From Candidatus Pelagibacterales bacterium (lineage in GTDB: Bacteria > Pseudomonadota > Alphaproteobacteria > TMED109): a DNA stretch of 64,000 bases. The translations under genes and the position numbers were made by a program. The notes below the pieces were generated by a model, which worked only from the letters and a program-made list of their open reading frames with translations, searched no databases and was not told the DNA's origin. Positions 16,009 through 27,760 of this stretch are shown piece after piece; positions within the stretch are counted from its first letter, which is position 1, and each line of letters opens with the position of its first letter. Location: contig PAZF01000004.1 of NCBI GenBank assembly GCA_002715505.1, positions 18,376-82,375 of the forward strand. The letters are read 5' to 3'.

Positions 16009-16828
16009 AAATAGCTTAAAAGAAAGTATAGAAAAAATTTGGAGCAATAGAAAAGAACTTAGCAAATCAAAATCGAAAAAAGACTTCAATATTATAATGG
16101 AAACCATTAAAAAACTAGATAATGGAGAAATTAGAGTTTCTGAAAAAATAAATGGTCAATGGATTTTAAATCAATGGGTTAAAAAAGCTGTTTTATTATC
16201 TTTTCAAGTTACAAATCAGAAACTTATATTAAATGGCCCTGGAAAATCATACTGGTGGGATAAGGTTCCTTCTAAATTTGAAGGTTGGAAAAAAAAAGAT
16301 TTCACAAAAGCAGGTTTCAGAATAGTTCCTAATGCAGTGGTTAGAAAAGGATCTTTTATTGATAAAGGAGCAGTCTTAATGCCTTCATTCACTAACATTG
16401 GAGCATATGTTGGGAGCTCTACTATGATTGATACTTGGGCCACTGTAGGAAGTTGTGCGCAAATTGGTAAAAACTGTCATATTTCCGGAGGAGCAGGAAT
16501 TGGCGGCGTCTTAGAACCTCTGCAATCTTCTCCTGTAATTATTGAAGATAATTGTTTTGTAGGTGCCAGATCAGAAGTTGCTGAGGGGGTTATCGTAGAA
16601 GAAGGAAGCGTTCTATCGATGGGAGTATATATTGGTGCATCCACTAAAATAATTGATAGAAAAACAGGTAAAATTTTTTATGGAAAAGTTCCAAAATACT
16701 CTGTAGTAGTTCCAGGAAACTTTAATGATAAAAAATCCAAAGTTAGTTTATATTGTGCGGTAATAGTAAAAACAGTTGATGAAAAAACGAGATCAAAAAC
16801 TTCCATTAATGAACTTTTAAGAAATTAA
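16001..16828 (+). CDS. dapD: 2,3,4,5-tetrahydropyridine-2,6-dicarboxylate N-succinyltransferase
   Basis: The 275-residue protein has an N-terminal helical domain followed by left-handed beta-helix hexapeptide repeats ([17 protein letters not shown], then [20 protein letters not shown]). The GGVLEPLQ loop typical of DapD is present. It succinylates tetrahydrodipicolinate in the lysine/diaminopimelate pathway, which also supplies the peptidoglycan cross-link residue. Its stop codon abuts the gpsA stop with no base between, so the two convergent transcripts must overlap or terminate inside each other. Confidence 0.95.
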   Translation: MNKNSLKESIEKIWSNRKELSKSKSKKDFNIIMETIKKLDNGEIRVSEKINGQWILNQWVKKAVLLSFQVTNQKLILNGPGKSYWWDKVPSKFEGWKKKDFTKAGFRIVPNAVVRKGSFIDKGAVLMPSFTNIGAYVGSSTMIDTWATVGSCAQIGKNCHISGGAGIGGVLEPLQSSPVIIEDNCFVGARSEVAEGVIVEEGSVLSMGVYIGASTKIIDRKTGKIFYGKVPKYSVVVPGNFNDKKSKVSLYCAVIVKTVDEKTRSKTSINELLRN

Positions 16829-17827
16829 TTATTCACTAGACAAAGGCCTAGAAAGAAGCCCTTTTATGACCTTATCTAATTCTTTTTCATTTACTAAAAC
16901 AGAATAAACTGCCTCAAGAATTGGCATATTAACTTTATATTTTCTTTTTAGATAGTAAACAACTTTAATATTTTCCATTCCTTCAGTGACATAATTATTT
17001 TTACCTATGATACTTCTTAAGTTTTTTCCATTACCTAGCATAAAGCCAAGTTTATAATTTCTGGATGACTTAGATACACAAGTTAAAATAATATCCCCAA
17101 TACCAGAAAGCCCTATAGCAGTCTCTTTCTTTCCTCCCACAGCTTTAGTCAGCCTTATTATTTCCTTTATACCTCTAGCTAATATAGCAGCCCTTGCATT
17201 TTCTCCTAAATTTAGTCCTTCAGTCAAGCCAGCGGCTATCGCTAAAACATTCTTCATGGTTGCATTAATTTGGACTCCTATTATATCTTTACTCAAATAA
17301 ATCCTAAAATAATTATTTCTTAATAAATTTACTATAGTTTTTTCTAATTTACTGCTTTTAGTGGCTAATGTAACAGCAGTAGGTTTTTTATTAACTACAT
17401 CTACAGCAAATGAAGGGCCGCTGAGGACGGCAATATTAGACTTAGGAAAAATAAATTTAATAATATTGCTTAAAAATTCTTTTCTTTTTAAGTCAATTCC
17501 TTTTGAACAAATTATGAAACTATAAGGTTTTTTTTTATATTTTTCAAAATGACTTTTAAATTTATCAAAGAAACCAAATATGAATTGCGATGGAATAACA
17601 ACAAAAATAATTTCTGTATTAAATTTAGGTAATGTTGAATTTGCTATAATATACTTACTCACTTTTTTATTGGGTAAGTACTTTTTATTTATTAAGCCAG
17701 AGTTTATATCCTTTGCCACCTCTTCTTCTAATGACCATAAATAAACATTTTTTTTTGTGTTAACTGCAATTAAATTAGCTATAGCAGTACCCCATGCCCC
17801 TGCTCCAAGAACCAAAATATTATTCAT
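16829..17827 (-). CDS. gpsA: Glycerol-3-phosphate dehydrogenase (NAD(P)+)
   Basis: The 332-residue protein begins with the dinucleotide-binding motif LGAGAWGTA (residues 6-14). It has the ICSKGID segment, the catalytic Lys in TMKNVLAIAAG, and GENARAAILARG. It makes sn-glycerol-3-phosphate for phospholipid synthesis. The gene overlaps the tsaD stop by eight bases, and the tsaD-gpsA pair is a common alphaproteobacterial arrangement. Confidence 0.94.
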   Translation of the reverse strand: MNNILVLGAGAWGTAIANLIAVNTKKNVYLWSLEEEVAKDINSGLINKKYLPNKKVSKYIIANSTLPKFNTEIIFVVIPSQFIFGFFDKFKSHFEKYKKKPYSFIICSKGIDLKRKEFLSNIIKFIFPKSNIAVLSGPSFAVDVVNKKPTAVTLATKSSKLEKTIVNLLRNNYFRIYLSKDIIGVQINATMKNVLAIAAGLTEGLNLGENARAAILARGIKEIIRLTKAVGGKKETAIGLSGIGDIILTCVSKSSRNYKLGFMLGNGKNLRSIIGKNNYVTEGMENIKVVYYLKRKYKVNMPILEAVYSVLVNEKELDKVIKGLLSRPLSSE

Positions 17828-18863
17828 AAAAATACTCTTTCTCCAAGGGCCACCTTGGCAAAGCTTTAAAGTTTAATGGGCTACTAATTCCATATTTATA
17901 TTTTTCATAACCAGCCCATGCTATCATAGCTCCATTATCAGTACATAACTTTGCAGGTGGAATAAAAGGCTCTTTCTTTTTATCAATTATTGCTTTAATA
18001 AACTTTCGTCTCAAATATAAATTAGAGGCTACTCCACCAGAAATAACAACATTTGAATAATTAGGAAATTTATTATCACAATATATAATTGCCTTTTCTA
18101 TTTTATTAATTAATATTTCTGCAATTGTCTTTTGAAAACTTGCTGCCATGTCTTCAATATAATTTTTGGATAATAAGTTATTGCTTTCACTATTTATAAG
18201 TTTTGTGATATGAGACTTCAATCCTGAAAAAGAAAGATTTAAATTAGTTGAAACTTTGTCTACTAATGGTTTTGGGAAAATAAAAGCATCCTCATTACCT
18301 CTAAGTGCTTTTTTTTCTATTTCTGGTCCTCCTGGAAATTTTAATCCCAGAGCTTTTCCAATTTTATCAAAAGCCTCTCCCACTGCATCGTCTAAAGTGC
18401 CGCCTAAATATATGCAATTTGTTATACTTCTCATATAATAAAAACTAGAGTGCCCACCAGAAATTAAAAGAAGTAGGTATGGAAACTCAATGTTATCAGT
18501 TAATCTTACTGTGAGTGCATGACCAGCAAGATGATTTACGGCAATAAAAGGTATTTGTTTTACTTGTGCTATAGTTTTTGCAAAAGATAACCCTACTAAT
18601 AAACCGCCTACTAGTCCAGGACCTGCTGTTGCTGCTACTCCATCAACATCATTCAAAGTCAATTTAGCATTTTTTAAAGCTTTTTGTGTTATTTTTTCTA
18701 TGTAAAAAGCATGATTTCTTGCTGCAAGTTCTGGAACAACTCCATTATAAAATTGATGCACATTATCTTGAGAAACTCTTTCATTAGAAAGAATTCTTTT
18801 TTCGCTATTTACAATTGCAACTGATGTATCATCACAACTGCTTTCTATTCCAAGAATTTTCAT
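17820..18863 (-). CDS. tsaD: tRNA N6-threonylcarbamoyladenosine transferase TsaD
   Basis: The 347-residue protein carries GIESSCDDT at the N-terminus, the metal-binding NHLAGH motif, and a downstream metal Asp in CTDNGAMIAWAG. With TsaB (61360-60713 here) it transfers the threonylcarbamoyl group to A37 of ANN-decoding tRNAs. It is divergent from hemC with a 31-base gap, so their promoters must overlap or lie inside the genes. Confidence 0.95.
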   Translation of the reverse strand: MKILGIESSCDDTSVAIVNSEKRILSNERVSQDNVHQFYNGVVPELAARNHAFYIEKITQKALKNAKLTLNDVDGVAATAGPGLVGGLLVGLSFAKTIAQVKQIPFIAVNHLAGHALTVRLTDNIEFPYLLLLISGGHSSFYYMRSITNCIYLGGTLDDAVGEAFDKIGKALGLKFPGGPEIEKKALRGNEDAFIFPKPLVDKVSTNLNLSFSGLKSHITKLINSESNNLLSKNYIEDMAASFQKTIAEILINKIEKAIIYCDNKFPNYSNVVISGGVASNLYLRRKFIKAIIDKKKEPFIPPAKLCTDNGAMIAWAGYEKYKYGISSPLNFKALPRWPLEKEYFYE

Positions 18864-18894
18864 ATAAATTTATAATATAGGTTAAAAAAATTTA

Positions 18895-19812
18895 ATGAAT
18901 AATAAAAGAAAAATATTTATTGGAAGTAGAAAAAGTAATTTGGCAAAATTACAGTCTAATTTAGTTTGTAATAAACTTATGGATATGGGAATAAAAAATC
19001 TAAAAATAAATCATATTATTTCGGAAGGAGACAAAAAAAATTTTCAGGAATTTAAAAATCTAGGTGGGAAAGGTCTATTTACAAAGGAAATTGATAATAT
19101 GCTATTAAATAAAAAAATTGATATTGCAGTACATTCGGCAAAAGATATGCCTGCTTTTATAGATAAGAATATTACAATAGCAGCATTTTTGCCTAGAGAG
19201 GACGTAAGAGAAGTTTTAGTTACAAAAAATTTTAATATTAAAAGTATTTTAGATATAAAAGAAAAAATTAATTTTGGAAGCTCTAGTCCCAGAAGAATCA
19301 ATTACTTAAAAAATCTTATACCCTATATCAAAATAAAGCATATAAGAGGAAATGTAGAAAGTAGGATACAACTAGTTAGACAAAATAAAATAGATGCAAC
19401 TCTGCTAGCATATGCAGGGTTGAAAAGACTAAAGTTAAAATATGATGATATAAATTTTATTAAGATCCCAACAAAAATTATACTTCCTGCTCCAGGACAA
19501 GCAGCCATTGCTATAGTTTGTAGAAAAGAAGACAAAGAAGTTTTAAATATTTTAAAAAAAATTGATCACCTTGATACTAGGCTAACAGTAAGTGCTGAAA
19601 GAGAGTTTATTAAAGAAATAAATGGAGATTGTTTTACGCCTTTAGCAGTACTTGCAAAAGTTAATGGAAATAAATTAGAAATAAACGGAAAGTTGTTTTC
19701 AGATAATGGTAAAATTTCTTCGAAAGCTAAAATAACGAGTAATATAATAGATTATATAAAAGCTGGGAGATCATGTGCTAAAAAGGTTTTAGAGGATCTA
19801 AAAAATAAATGA
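18895..19812 (+). CDS. hemC: Hydroxymethylbilane synthase (porphobilinogen deaminase)
   Basis: The 305-residue enzyme begins IGSRKSNLAKLQS, has HSAKDMP (the catalytic Asp), GSSSPRR and HIRGNVESR for substrate binding, and C246 (NGDCFTPL), which carries the dipyrromethane cofactor. It polymerises four porphobilinogens in heme synthesis. It opens a four-gene run hemC-hemD-mitofilin-hemY. Its TGA stop overlaps the hemD ATG, which shows that TGA works as a stop in this genome. Confidence 0.95.
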   Translation: MNNKRKIFIGSRKSNLAKLQSNLVCNKLMDMGIKNLKINHIISEGDKKNFQEFKNLGGKGLFTKEIDNMLLNKKIDIAVHSAKDMPAFIDKNITIAAFLPREDVREVLVTKNFNIKSILDIKEKINFGSSSPRRINYLKNLIPYIKIKHIRGNVESRIQLVRQNKIDATLLAYAGLKRLKLKYDDINFIKIPTKIILPAPGQAAIAIVCRKEDKEVLNILKKIDHLDTRLTVSAEREFIKEINGDCFTPLAVLAKVNGNKLEINGKLFSDNGKISSKAKITSNIIDYIKAGRSCAKKVLEDLKNK

Positions 19813-20531
19813 CTAATAAATTTATAGTTATATTTCGTGCTTTAGGAAATTTTCCAAATGATGAGTTAGAAGTTTTATTGAAAAAAAATAATTATAAAGT
19901 AATCACTTTTCCCATATTAAAAATAGTCAACCTAAGAACAGCTCCCATTAATACTGTTAATATTCAGGCTATTTTAGTAACCTCATCTAATGGATTATAT
20001 AATTTATCAAAATTATCAAATAATAGAAAAATTAAACTATTTACAGTAGGTGCTACATCAAAAAAAATTGCAAAAGAATTAGGGTTTAAAAATGTAATTG
20101 ATTGTAATGGAGATAGTGTTAAAATGTTTGAGGTTGTTGTTAATAACACAATTGCAGATGGTGGCTACCTTCTATATGTGGGCGCTAAAGATATTTCGGT
20201 TAACCTACCTAAAATGCTAGAAGGAGTTGGATACAGGGTAAAAAGACATGTTGTTTACAGAACTGTGGAATTAGAGATGTTAGATAGAAAATTTTTAAGT
20301 CTTATTAAATCAAAACAAGTAGGATGGATTGTTCTATTGTCAAAAAAAGGAGCCTTAAACTTTAATAGGCTTATCCATAAAAACTCAAGCTTGAATTATC
20401 TTAAAAATGTAAAGTTCGCATGTCTTAGTAGTAATATTGCTGAAGCTTTATCTAATAAATTTTATAGTAAATTCTTTCCACAAAAACCTTCACTGAATGA
20501 TATAAAACATGTTATACTTAAAAATGAGTAA
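19809..20531 (+). CDS. hemD: Uroporphyrinogen-III synthase
   Basis: HemD is poorly conserved. The identity rests on size (240 residues), the two-domain pattern with the LVTSSNGLYNL and VGATSKKIAKELG segments, a later VGAKD and VLLSKKGALNF, and position directly after hemC with a four-base overlap. It closes hydroxymethylbilane to uroporphyrinogen III with inversion of ring D. Confidence 0.87.
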   Translation: MTNKFIVIFRALGNFPNDELEVLLKKNNYKVITFPILKIVNLRTAPINTVNIQAILVTSSNGLYNLSKLSNNRKIKLFTVGATSKKIAKELGFKNVIDCNGDSVKMFEVVVNNTIADGGYLLYVGAKDISVNLPKMLEGVGYRVKRHVVYRTVELEMLDRKFLSLIKSKQVGWIVLLSKKGALNFNRLIHKNSSLNYLKNVKFACLSSNIAEALSNKFYSKFFPQKPSLNDIKHVILKNE

Positions 20532-20534
20532 ATT

Positions 20535-21788
20535 ATGGCAACAAAAAAAAATAGAGATATAAACAAAGATCTACTATTCCCTAAAGCAAGAAAGAGAGCT
20601 TCTCAGTCTAGTAAAAAAAATTTACAATCTACGAAAGTTTTACGAACTAAAACTAAAGATAAAAGCTCTTCTATACAAGTTAATGTATTGTTGATCTCAT
20701 TAGTAAAAGCTATGACTAAGGTACTAGAATCTTTTAAAAATCTTATTTTTAAGTTTTTACAAAATATCGCTAAAGCCCCTTTTCTATTTATTAATATATT
20801 TTTCTCATATATTATTGAGATTTTTAAAAAAATTATATCGCTTGTATATACTTTGCTAGAGAAATTATTTGCCAGTGTTTTAAGATTTAGAGAGGTTTTA
20901 TTAGGAGGTTTTTTTGGCATAATTTCTGGCGCCATAGGAGCGGTTTTGGCAATATCTTATATTGAACTTGGTTCTAATAATAAAGAAAATGAAGTTTCAG
21001 ATAATTTTAAACAAATTACCGAAGATATAAAGTCACTTGATGAAAGATTAAAAAATACTGAATTACAAAACAAAAAAAATGACTCCTTATTAGCCAATTT
21101 AAAAGTTATTGAGTCTGAAATTAATAAATCCGAAAATAATTTTAGTAAGGTTGAAAATGAAATGGCCATCATAGGTAGTGAATTAGAAAAAGTAAAAGAA
21201 AAAACAGCAAACCTAGGTAATAATATTTCTGTACTTAAAAAAGATTTAAGAAGTAATTCAAGGCTTATCCTGTCTTCTAGTAAAACAGAGTTATCCAATA
21301 GGCTTTATCTTGCTCAAAGTCTCCTAGATAGATTAGAGTCAGGTGTTCCTTATTCTCCACAACTTGAAGCCTTAGGAAAAGAGGGCTTAGATCCAGCACT
21401 ATTAAGATATGCAGCTGGTGGTGCTCCTACTTTAAAGGATTTAGAAGCTCGTTTGAGTGCTAGAGCTGGTGAACAATTTGATGCTGATAGAACTAAAAGA
21501 GATAGTACCTGGAGAGAAAATCTAAGAAAAGAAATTTCAAAGTACGTTAAAATTAAACCTACGAATATTAATGAGATTAAAGGGGTGACTGGAGCCTTAT
21601 TAAGAGCGGAAAGTTCAATTTCTAGAGGTGATCTAGCCAAAGCAATAAAAGAAATATCATCTGTTCCATTAGAAGAAAGAGGTCCCTTAGATGCTTGGTT
21701 GACTGAAGCAAAAGCTAGACAGAATGCAGATATTGCAGCTAAAAATCTTTTAGCAAGAACTACAGCTGCACTAAAACAAAAAAATTGA
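20535..21788 (+). CDS. Mitofilin/Mic60-like membrane protein (COG4223 family)
   Basis: The 417-residue protein has a lysine/arginine-rich start, two hydrophobic stretches, and one clear membrane span (about residues 117-141, LLGGFFGIISGAIGAVLAI). A coiled coil follows (about 150-240), then a C-terminal domain with the AQSLLDRLESGVPYSPQLEAL mitofilin-like signature. In alphaproteobacteria this gene sits between hemD and hemY and is regarded as the ancestor of mitochondrial Mic60, which shapes inner-membrane folds. Its stop overlaps the hemY start (TTGA). Confidence 0.82.
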   Translation: MATKKNRDINKDLLFPKARKRASQSSKKNLQSTKVLRTKTKDKSSSIQVNVLLISLVKAMTKVLESFKNLIFKFLQNIAKAPFLFINIFFSYIIEIFKKIISLVYTLLEKLFASVLRFREVLLGGFFGIISGAIGAVLAISYIELGSNNKENEVSDNFKQITEDIKSLDERLKNTELQNKKNDSLLANLKVIESEINKSENNFSKVENEMAIIGSELEKVKEKTANLGNNISVLKKDLRSNSRLILSSSKTELSNRLYLAQSLLDRLESGVPYSPQLEALGKEGLDPALLRYAAGGAPTLKDLEARLSARAGEQFDADRTKRDSTWRENLRKEISKYVKIKPTNINEIKGVTGALLRAESSISRGDLAKAIKEISSVPLEERGPLDAWLTEAKARQNADIAAKNLLARTTAALKQKN

Positions 21789-23113
21789 TTAAAATTTTAT
21801 TTTTAATATGTTTAATGGCAAGTGTTAGCACTATTGCTATGTGGTTCTCAGAGAATAGTGGAAGCATTCAAATAATGTGGTTGGGATGGGAAGTAGACAC
21901 ATCATTATCTATTTTTCTTTTAATAGTTTTTATTCTTATATTTACTGTGTTAATACTTTCGATATTTTTCTATAAGCTTTTTTTACTGCCTTTCAAAATA
22001 AAAAAAAGTTTTAAGAAGTACAATGTTAAAAAGGCAAATTATGCACTAGAGGAAGGGCTTTTAGCCTCCATTTATAATGAAAATTCTAAAATTATTAAAA
22101 ATTACAAAATATCAAAAAAGTATTTAAAACAAACACCTTTGCTTTTACTTCTGAGATTACAATATAATTTGATTAAAAGTAATGAGGCAGAATGTTTTAA
22201 TACTTATAAAAAAATGTTAAATTTTCAGGCGTCTAGACCTATTGCTTTAAATGGACTAATATCAATAGCTAATAAAAATAATGATCAAGAGTTATATTCT
22301 AATATGCTTTATACTGCTAGATCCTTTAAGGTTCCTCTTGATTATTATATCAATAATGCTTTTTCATTTTGCTTAAAAAATAATAATTGGCAGGTTTTGT
22401 CTAATCATATTTCAACAGATAGAAAAAAAAATCAAAAAAAGTTTAAATATGTTAATACTATTCTAAAGTATTTCAAAGCTAAGGAATACTATGAAAAAGG
22501 TAATAGTGAGAAAGCTATGAGTATTATTCAGCAAACCTTTGCTGAGAAGGTTTTTTTACCTCCTTCAGTAGAACTTTATTCCAGGCTACATAAAGATGCT
22601 ACAAATAGGAATCTTAAAAAGTTATTGAGACATTACTGGAGATATTTTCCGCACCATAATATTTTAGATTGTGTATTAGATAATTTTAAAAACCTTAGCT
22701 TATTAAAAAAAGTAAAGCTTTTGATAGAGTTATTAGACGGTCATGATACGCTATATTTGAAATATTTATTACTAGGGGAAATCAAAGCTAAGGCAAAAAT
22801 ATGGGGGGACTCTAAAAAAGACTTACTTAAGTCTATTGAAATATTTCCTAATAAAAAAGCATATTTATTATTGGTAAATATAGAGGAACAAACAACATGC
22901 AATAAAGATAAAATTAAAAGCTGGTTATCATTGTCTCAGAATTACAATGATTTACTTTGGAAATGTAGCTCATGTTTTTCGGTCCAAAAAGATTGGAGTA
23001 TGTATTGTGATAATTGTAACAGCCTATATACATTTTATCATATAGGGTTTGATAATTTGCCAAAAAATACCTCTGATTTTTTAGCAAACAATAACTCTTT
23101 AAAAATTGCTTAA
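21785..23113 (+). CDS. hemY: HemY-type membrane TPR protein
   Basis: The 442-residue protein has two N-terminal membrane spans with the NSGSIQIMWLGWEVDTS loop between them, a helical TPR-like region, and a C-terminal zinc ribbon (CSSC and CDNC). This is the alphaproteobacterial HemY_N family protein, not protoporphyrinogen oxidase. The start codon is TTG, four bases inside the previous gene (TTGATT...), which suggests translational coupling. Its link to heme synthesis is by gene neighbourhood only. Confidence 0.82.
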   Translation: MIKILFLICLMASVSTIAMWFSENSGSIQIMWLGWEVDTSLSIFLLIVFILIFTVLILSIFFYKLFLLPFKIKKSFKKYNVKKANYALEEGLLASIYNENSKIIKNYKISKKYLKQTPLLLLLRLQYNLIKSNEAECFNTYKKMLNFQASRPIALNGLISIANKNNDQELYSNMLYTARSFKVPLDYYINNAFSFCLKNNNWQVLSNHISTDRKKNQKKFKYVNTILKYFKAKEYYEKGNSEKAMSIIQQTFAEKVFLPPSVELYSRLHKDATNRNLKKLLRHYWRYFPHHNILDCVLDNFKNLSLLKKVKLLIELLDGHDTLYLKYLLLGEIKAKAKIWGDSKKDLLKSIEIFPNKKAYLLLVNIEEQTTCNKDKIKSWLSLSQNYNDLLWKCSSCFSVQKDWSMYCDNCNSLYTFYHIGFDNLPKNTSDFLANNNSLKIA

Positions 23114-23601
23114 TGAAAAAAATATTTATATTTAAAATATTTTCTATTTTTTTATTAAATCTGTCATTTGCAGAAAGCAATACTAAATATTTATTAATCA
23201 ATAAATCTAATAGAGAACTCAAAGTTTTTTTAAATAATGGAGAAATAAAAACTTTTTCTATCTCTTTAGGATTTGAGCCATTAGGAAAAAAAATAAAAAA
23301 AGGAGACGGGAAAACCCCTGAAGGACTTTACTACATTGATAAAAAAATAAAAGATAGTTCTTTTTATTTAGCTTTACAAATTTCCTATCCTAATCCTTGG
23401 GATATAAGAAGGGCTTTAAATTTAAATACTCATCCTGGCGGACAAATTATGATTCATGGGTTGCCCAATAAATATTATGATAAAAACTTTCATAATAAAC
23501 TAAATGACTGGACACAAGGATGTATAGCCGTTGAAAATAAGGAAATAGGTTTTCTATGGAAAAATATTAATGTAGGAACACCAGTTTTTATAAGAAAATA
23601 G
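23113..23601 (+). CDS. L,D-transpeptidase (YkuD family, YafK-like)
   Basis: The 162-residue exported protein has a signal peptide (residues 1-17, ending LSFAES) and the YkuD catalytic pattern, with H115 in MIHGLP and C137 in DWTQGCIAV. Such enzymes form 3-3 cross-links in peptidoglycan or attach or release envelope lipoproteins. It overlaps hemY by one base and is convergent with the PBP gene two bases downstream. The short size without LysM or SPOR domains fits the YafK-like group. Confidence 0.87.
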   Translation: MKKIFIFKIFSIFLLNLSFAESNTKYLLINKSNRELKVFLNNGEIKTFSISLGFEPLGKKIKKGDGKTPEGLYYIDKKIKDSSFYLALQISYPNPWDIRRALNLNTHPGGQIMIHGLPNKYYDKNFHNKLNDWTQGCIAVENKEIGFLWKNINVGTPVFIRK

Positions 23602-23603
23602 TA

Positions 23604-25328
23604 TTATAATTCTAACACTATATTCCTAAATATTTTTAAAGGCAAAGTAGAGCCAAAAATATTTTTCATGCTTTTATCATCATCTCTTCCCACCCAGACG
23701 CCAATAACATGATTTTTTGCACAACCTATAAACCATGCATCTCTATTTCTTTGACTAGTTCCAGTTTTCCCTATTATATTTAAAGGAATTTTTGATATCT
23801 TTTTACCTGTCCCCTCTTCTATCACAGCTCTTAATAGTTTTTTAGTATTTCTTAAAACCTTTTTATTGATTACCTGACTTCTTACAGGAGCCTCTCTTTT
23901 CCAAACACTATAATTGTTTCTTAATTGAATCTCTTCAATACCAAATGGAATTACTGGTATTCCTTTACCACAAATTGCACCAAATGATCCAACCGTCTCT
24001 AAAAGAGAAAATGAAGATGTTCCTAGTGCCATAGATGGAATATTTAATATGTTAGATACTATTCCAAGTTTTTTAATTTGTTTTATAATATTATCTCTTC
24101 CTATATTTTCTGATAATCTTACTGCTGCTACATTAGAAGAAATCGCAAAAGCTCTTTTAAGTGAAATAGTCCCTTCATATTTATTAGAAAAGTTTTTTGG
24201 AGACCAATCACCTTTTGTAATTTCTTTATCTTCTATATTATCTGTTAATTTATAGCCTAAACTTAATGCTGTTAGATAAACATATGTTTTAAAAACTGAA
24301 CCAAGTTGTCTCTTTGATTGAGTAGCTCGATTAAATTTACTTTCTGCCCAACTTCTACCTCCAGTTAAAGCTTTTACTGCTCCATTATAATCCATTACCA
24401 CTATTGCTGTTTGAATTCTTTTATCAATATTTTTCATATTATTTTGTGTAGCAATTTTTACTACTTTTTGCATATTTAAATCTAAAGTTGATTTAATGAT
24501 TAAATCTTTTTCATTATTTAAAATCTCTTCTGGAGTTCCGGAATGAAGCCAATCTATGAAATATCTAATACTGTCATCCGAGTAATATTTTTTTTTTTTT
24601 ATATTACTCAATTCTAATAAAGCATCGTTCTTTTGGTCTAAGGTAATGAGATTATTTTTACTTAAAAGATTGATTACTATCTTTGCTCTTGAAATACTTG
24701 CCTCTTTGTTAATAATTAAGGATAGCTTGCTAGGGGCTTTTAAACTTCCTGCTAGAATTGCAGACTCAGCAATTGATAAGTCTATTGGTTCCTTAAGAAA
24801 ATATCTTTTTGCAGCTGCTTTTATTCCATATTGCCCTGATCCATAATATGCTCTATTTAGGTACATTGATAAAATTTCTATTTTTGTAAATTTATACTCT
24901 AAATAAAAAGAAATTATTAATTCTCTTACTTTTCTAGAAAGAGTTTTTTCTGTATTAAGAAATATTAGTTTAGAAAGTTGTTGAGTAATCGTAGATGCAC
25001 CTTGACTATACCTCATATCCTTAAAGTTTTGAACCAAAGCTCTACTCAGACCAATATAATCTATCCCGTGATGTTCAAAAAATCTTTTATCTTCTAATAC
25101 AACAACAGACTTAATTAAATTTTCTGGAATATTTTTAGCATTTATAACTCCACCATAGACATCCCCTAATGACCCTACTAAATTTTTAGAATTATCCATT
25201 ACACTAATAGACGGCTTTCTAGTTTTATTTCCTAATCCTCCTAAATCTGGTAATGTTATAATACAATATGTTATCCAAAAAAAAGTAATAAAGAAAAATA
25301 TACTGAAAAGTTTTATTAGAACTTTCAT
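23604..25328 (-). CDS. Bifunctional penicillin-binding protein (class A, PBP1 family)
   Basis: The 574-residue protein has an N-terminal membrane anchor (about residues 4-26) and a glycosyltransferase-51 domain with VVLEDKRFFEHHGID (E79) and GASTITQQLSK. The transpeptidase domain has SVFK, SSN and KTGTSQ motifs. It polymerises and cross-links peptidoglycan in the periplasm. At 574 residues it is shorter than E. coli PBP1a and lacks extra C-terminal domains. A 13-A tract (24588-24600 on the plus strand as T13) codes for four lysines after an Ile and stays in frame. That contrasts with the broken A11 tracts in recF and ubiE. Confidence 0.9.
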   Translation of the reverse strand: MKVLIKLFSIFFFITFFWITYCIITLPDLGGLGNKTRKPSISVMDNSKNLVGSLGDVYGGVINAKNIPENLIKSVVVLEDKRFFEHHGIDYIGLSRALVQNFKDMRYSQGASTITQQLSKLIFLNTEKTLSRKVRELIISFYLEYKFTKIEILSMYLNRAYYGSGQYGIKAAAKRYFLKEPIDLSIAESAILAGSLKAPSKLSLIINKEASISRAKIVINLLSKNNLITLDQKNDALLELSNIKKKKYYSDDSIRYFIDWLHSGTPEEILNNEKDLIIKSTLDLNMQKVVKIATQNNMKNIDKRIQTAIVVMDYNGAVKALTGGRSWAESKFNRATQSKRQLGSVFKTYVYLTALSLGYKLTDNIEDKEITKGDWSPKNFSNKYEGTISLKRAFAISSNVAAVRLSENIGRDNIIKQIKKLGIVSNILNIPSMALGTSSFSLLETVGSFGAICGKGIPVIPFGIEEIQLRNNYSVWKREAPVRSQVINKKVLRNTKKLLRAVIEEGTGKKISKIPLNIIGKTGTSQRNRDAWFIGCAKNHVIGVWVGRDDDKSMKNIFGSTLPLKIFRNIVLEL

Positions 25329-25339
25329 AATAATAATTT

Positions 25340-27760
<2,421 letters not shown>

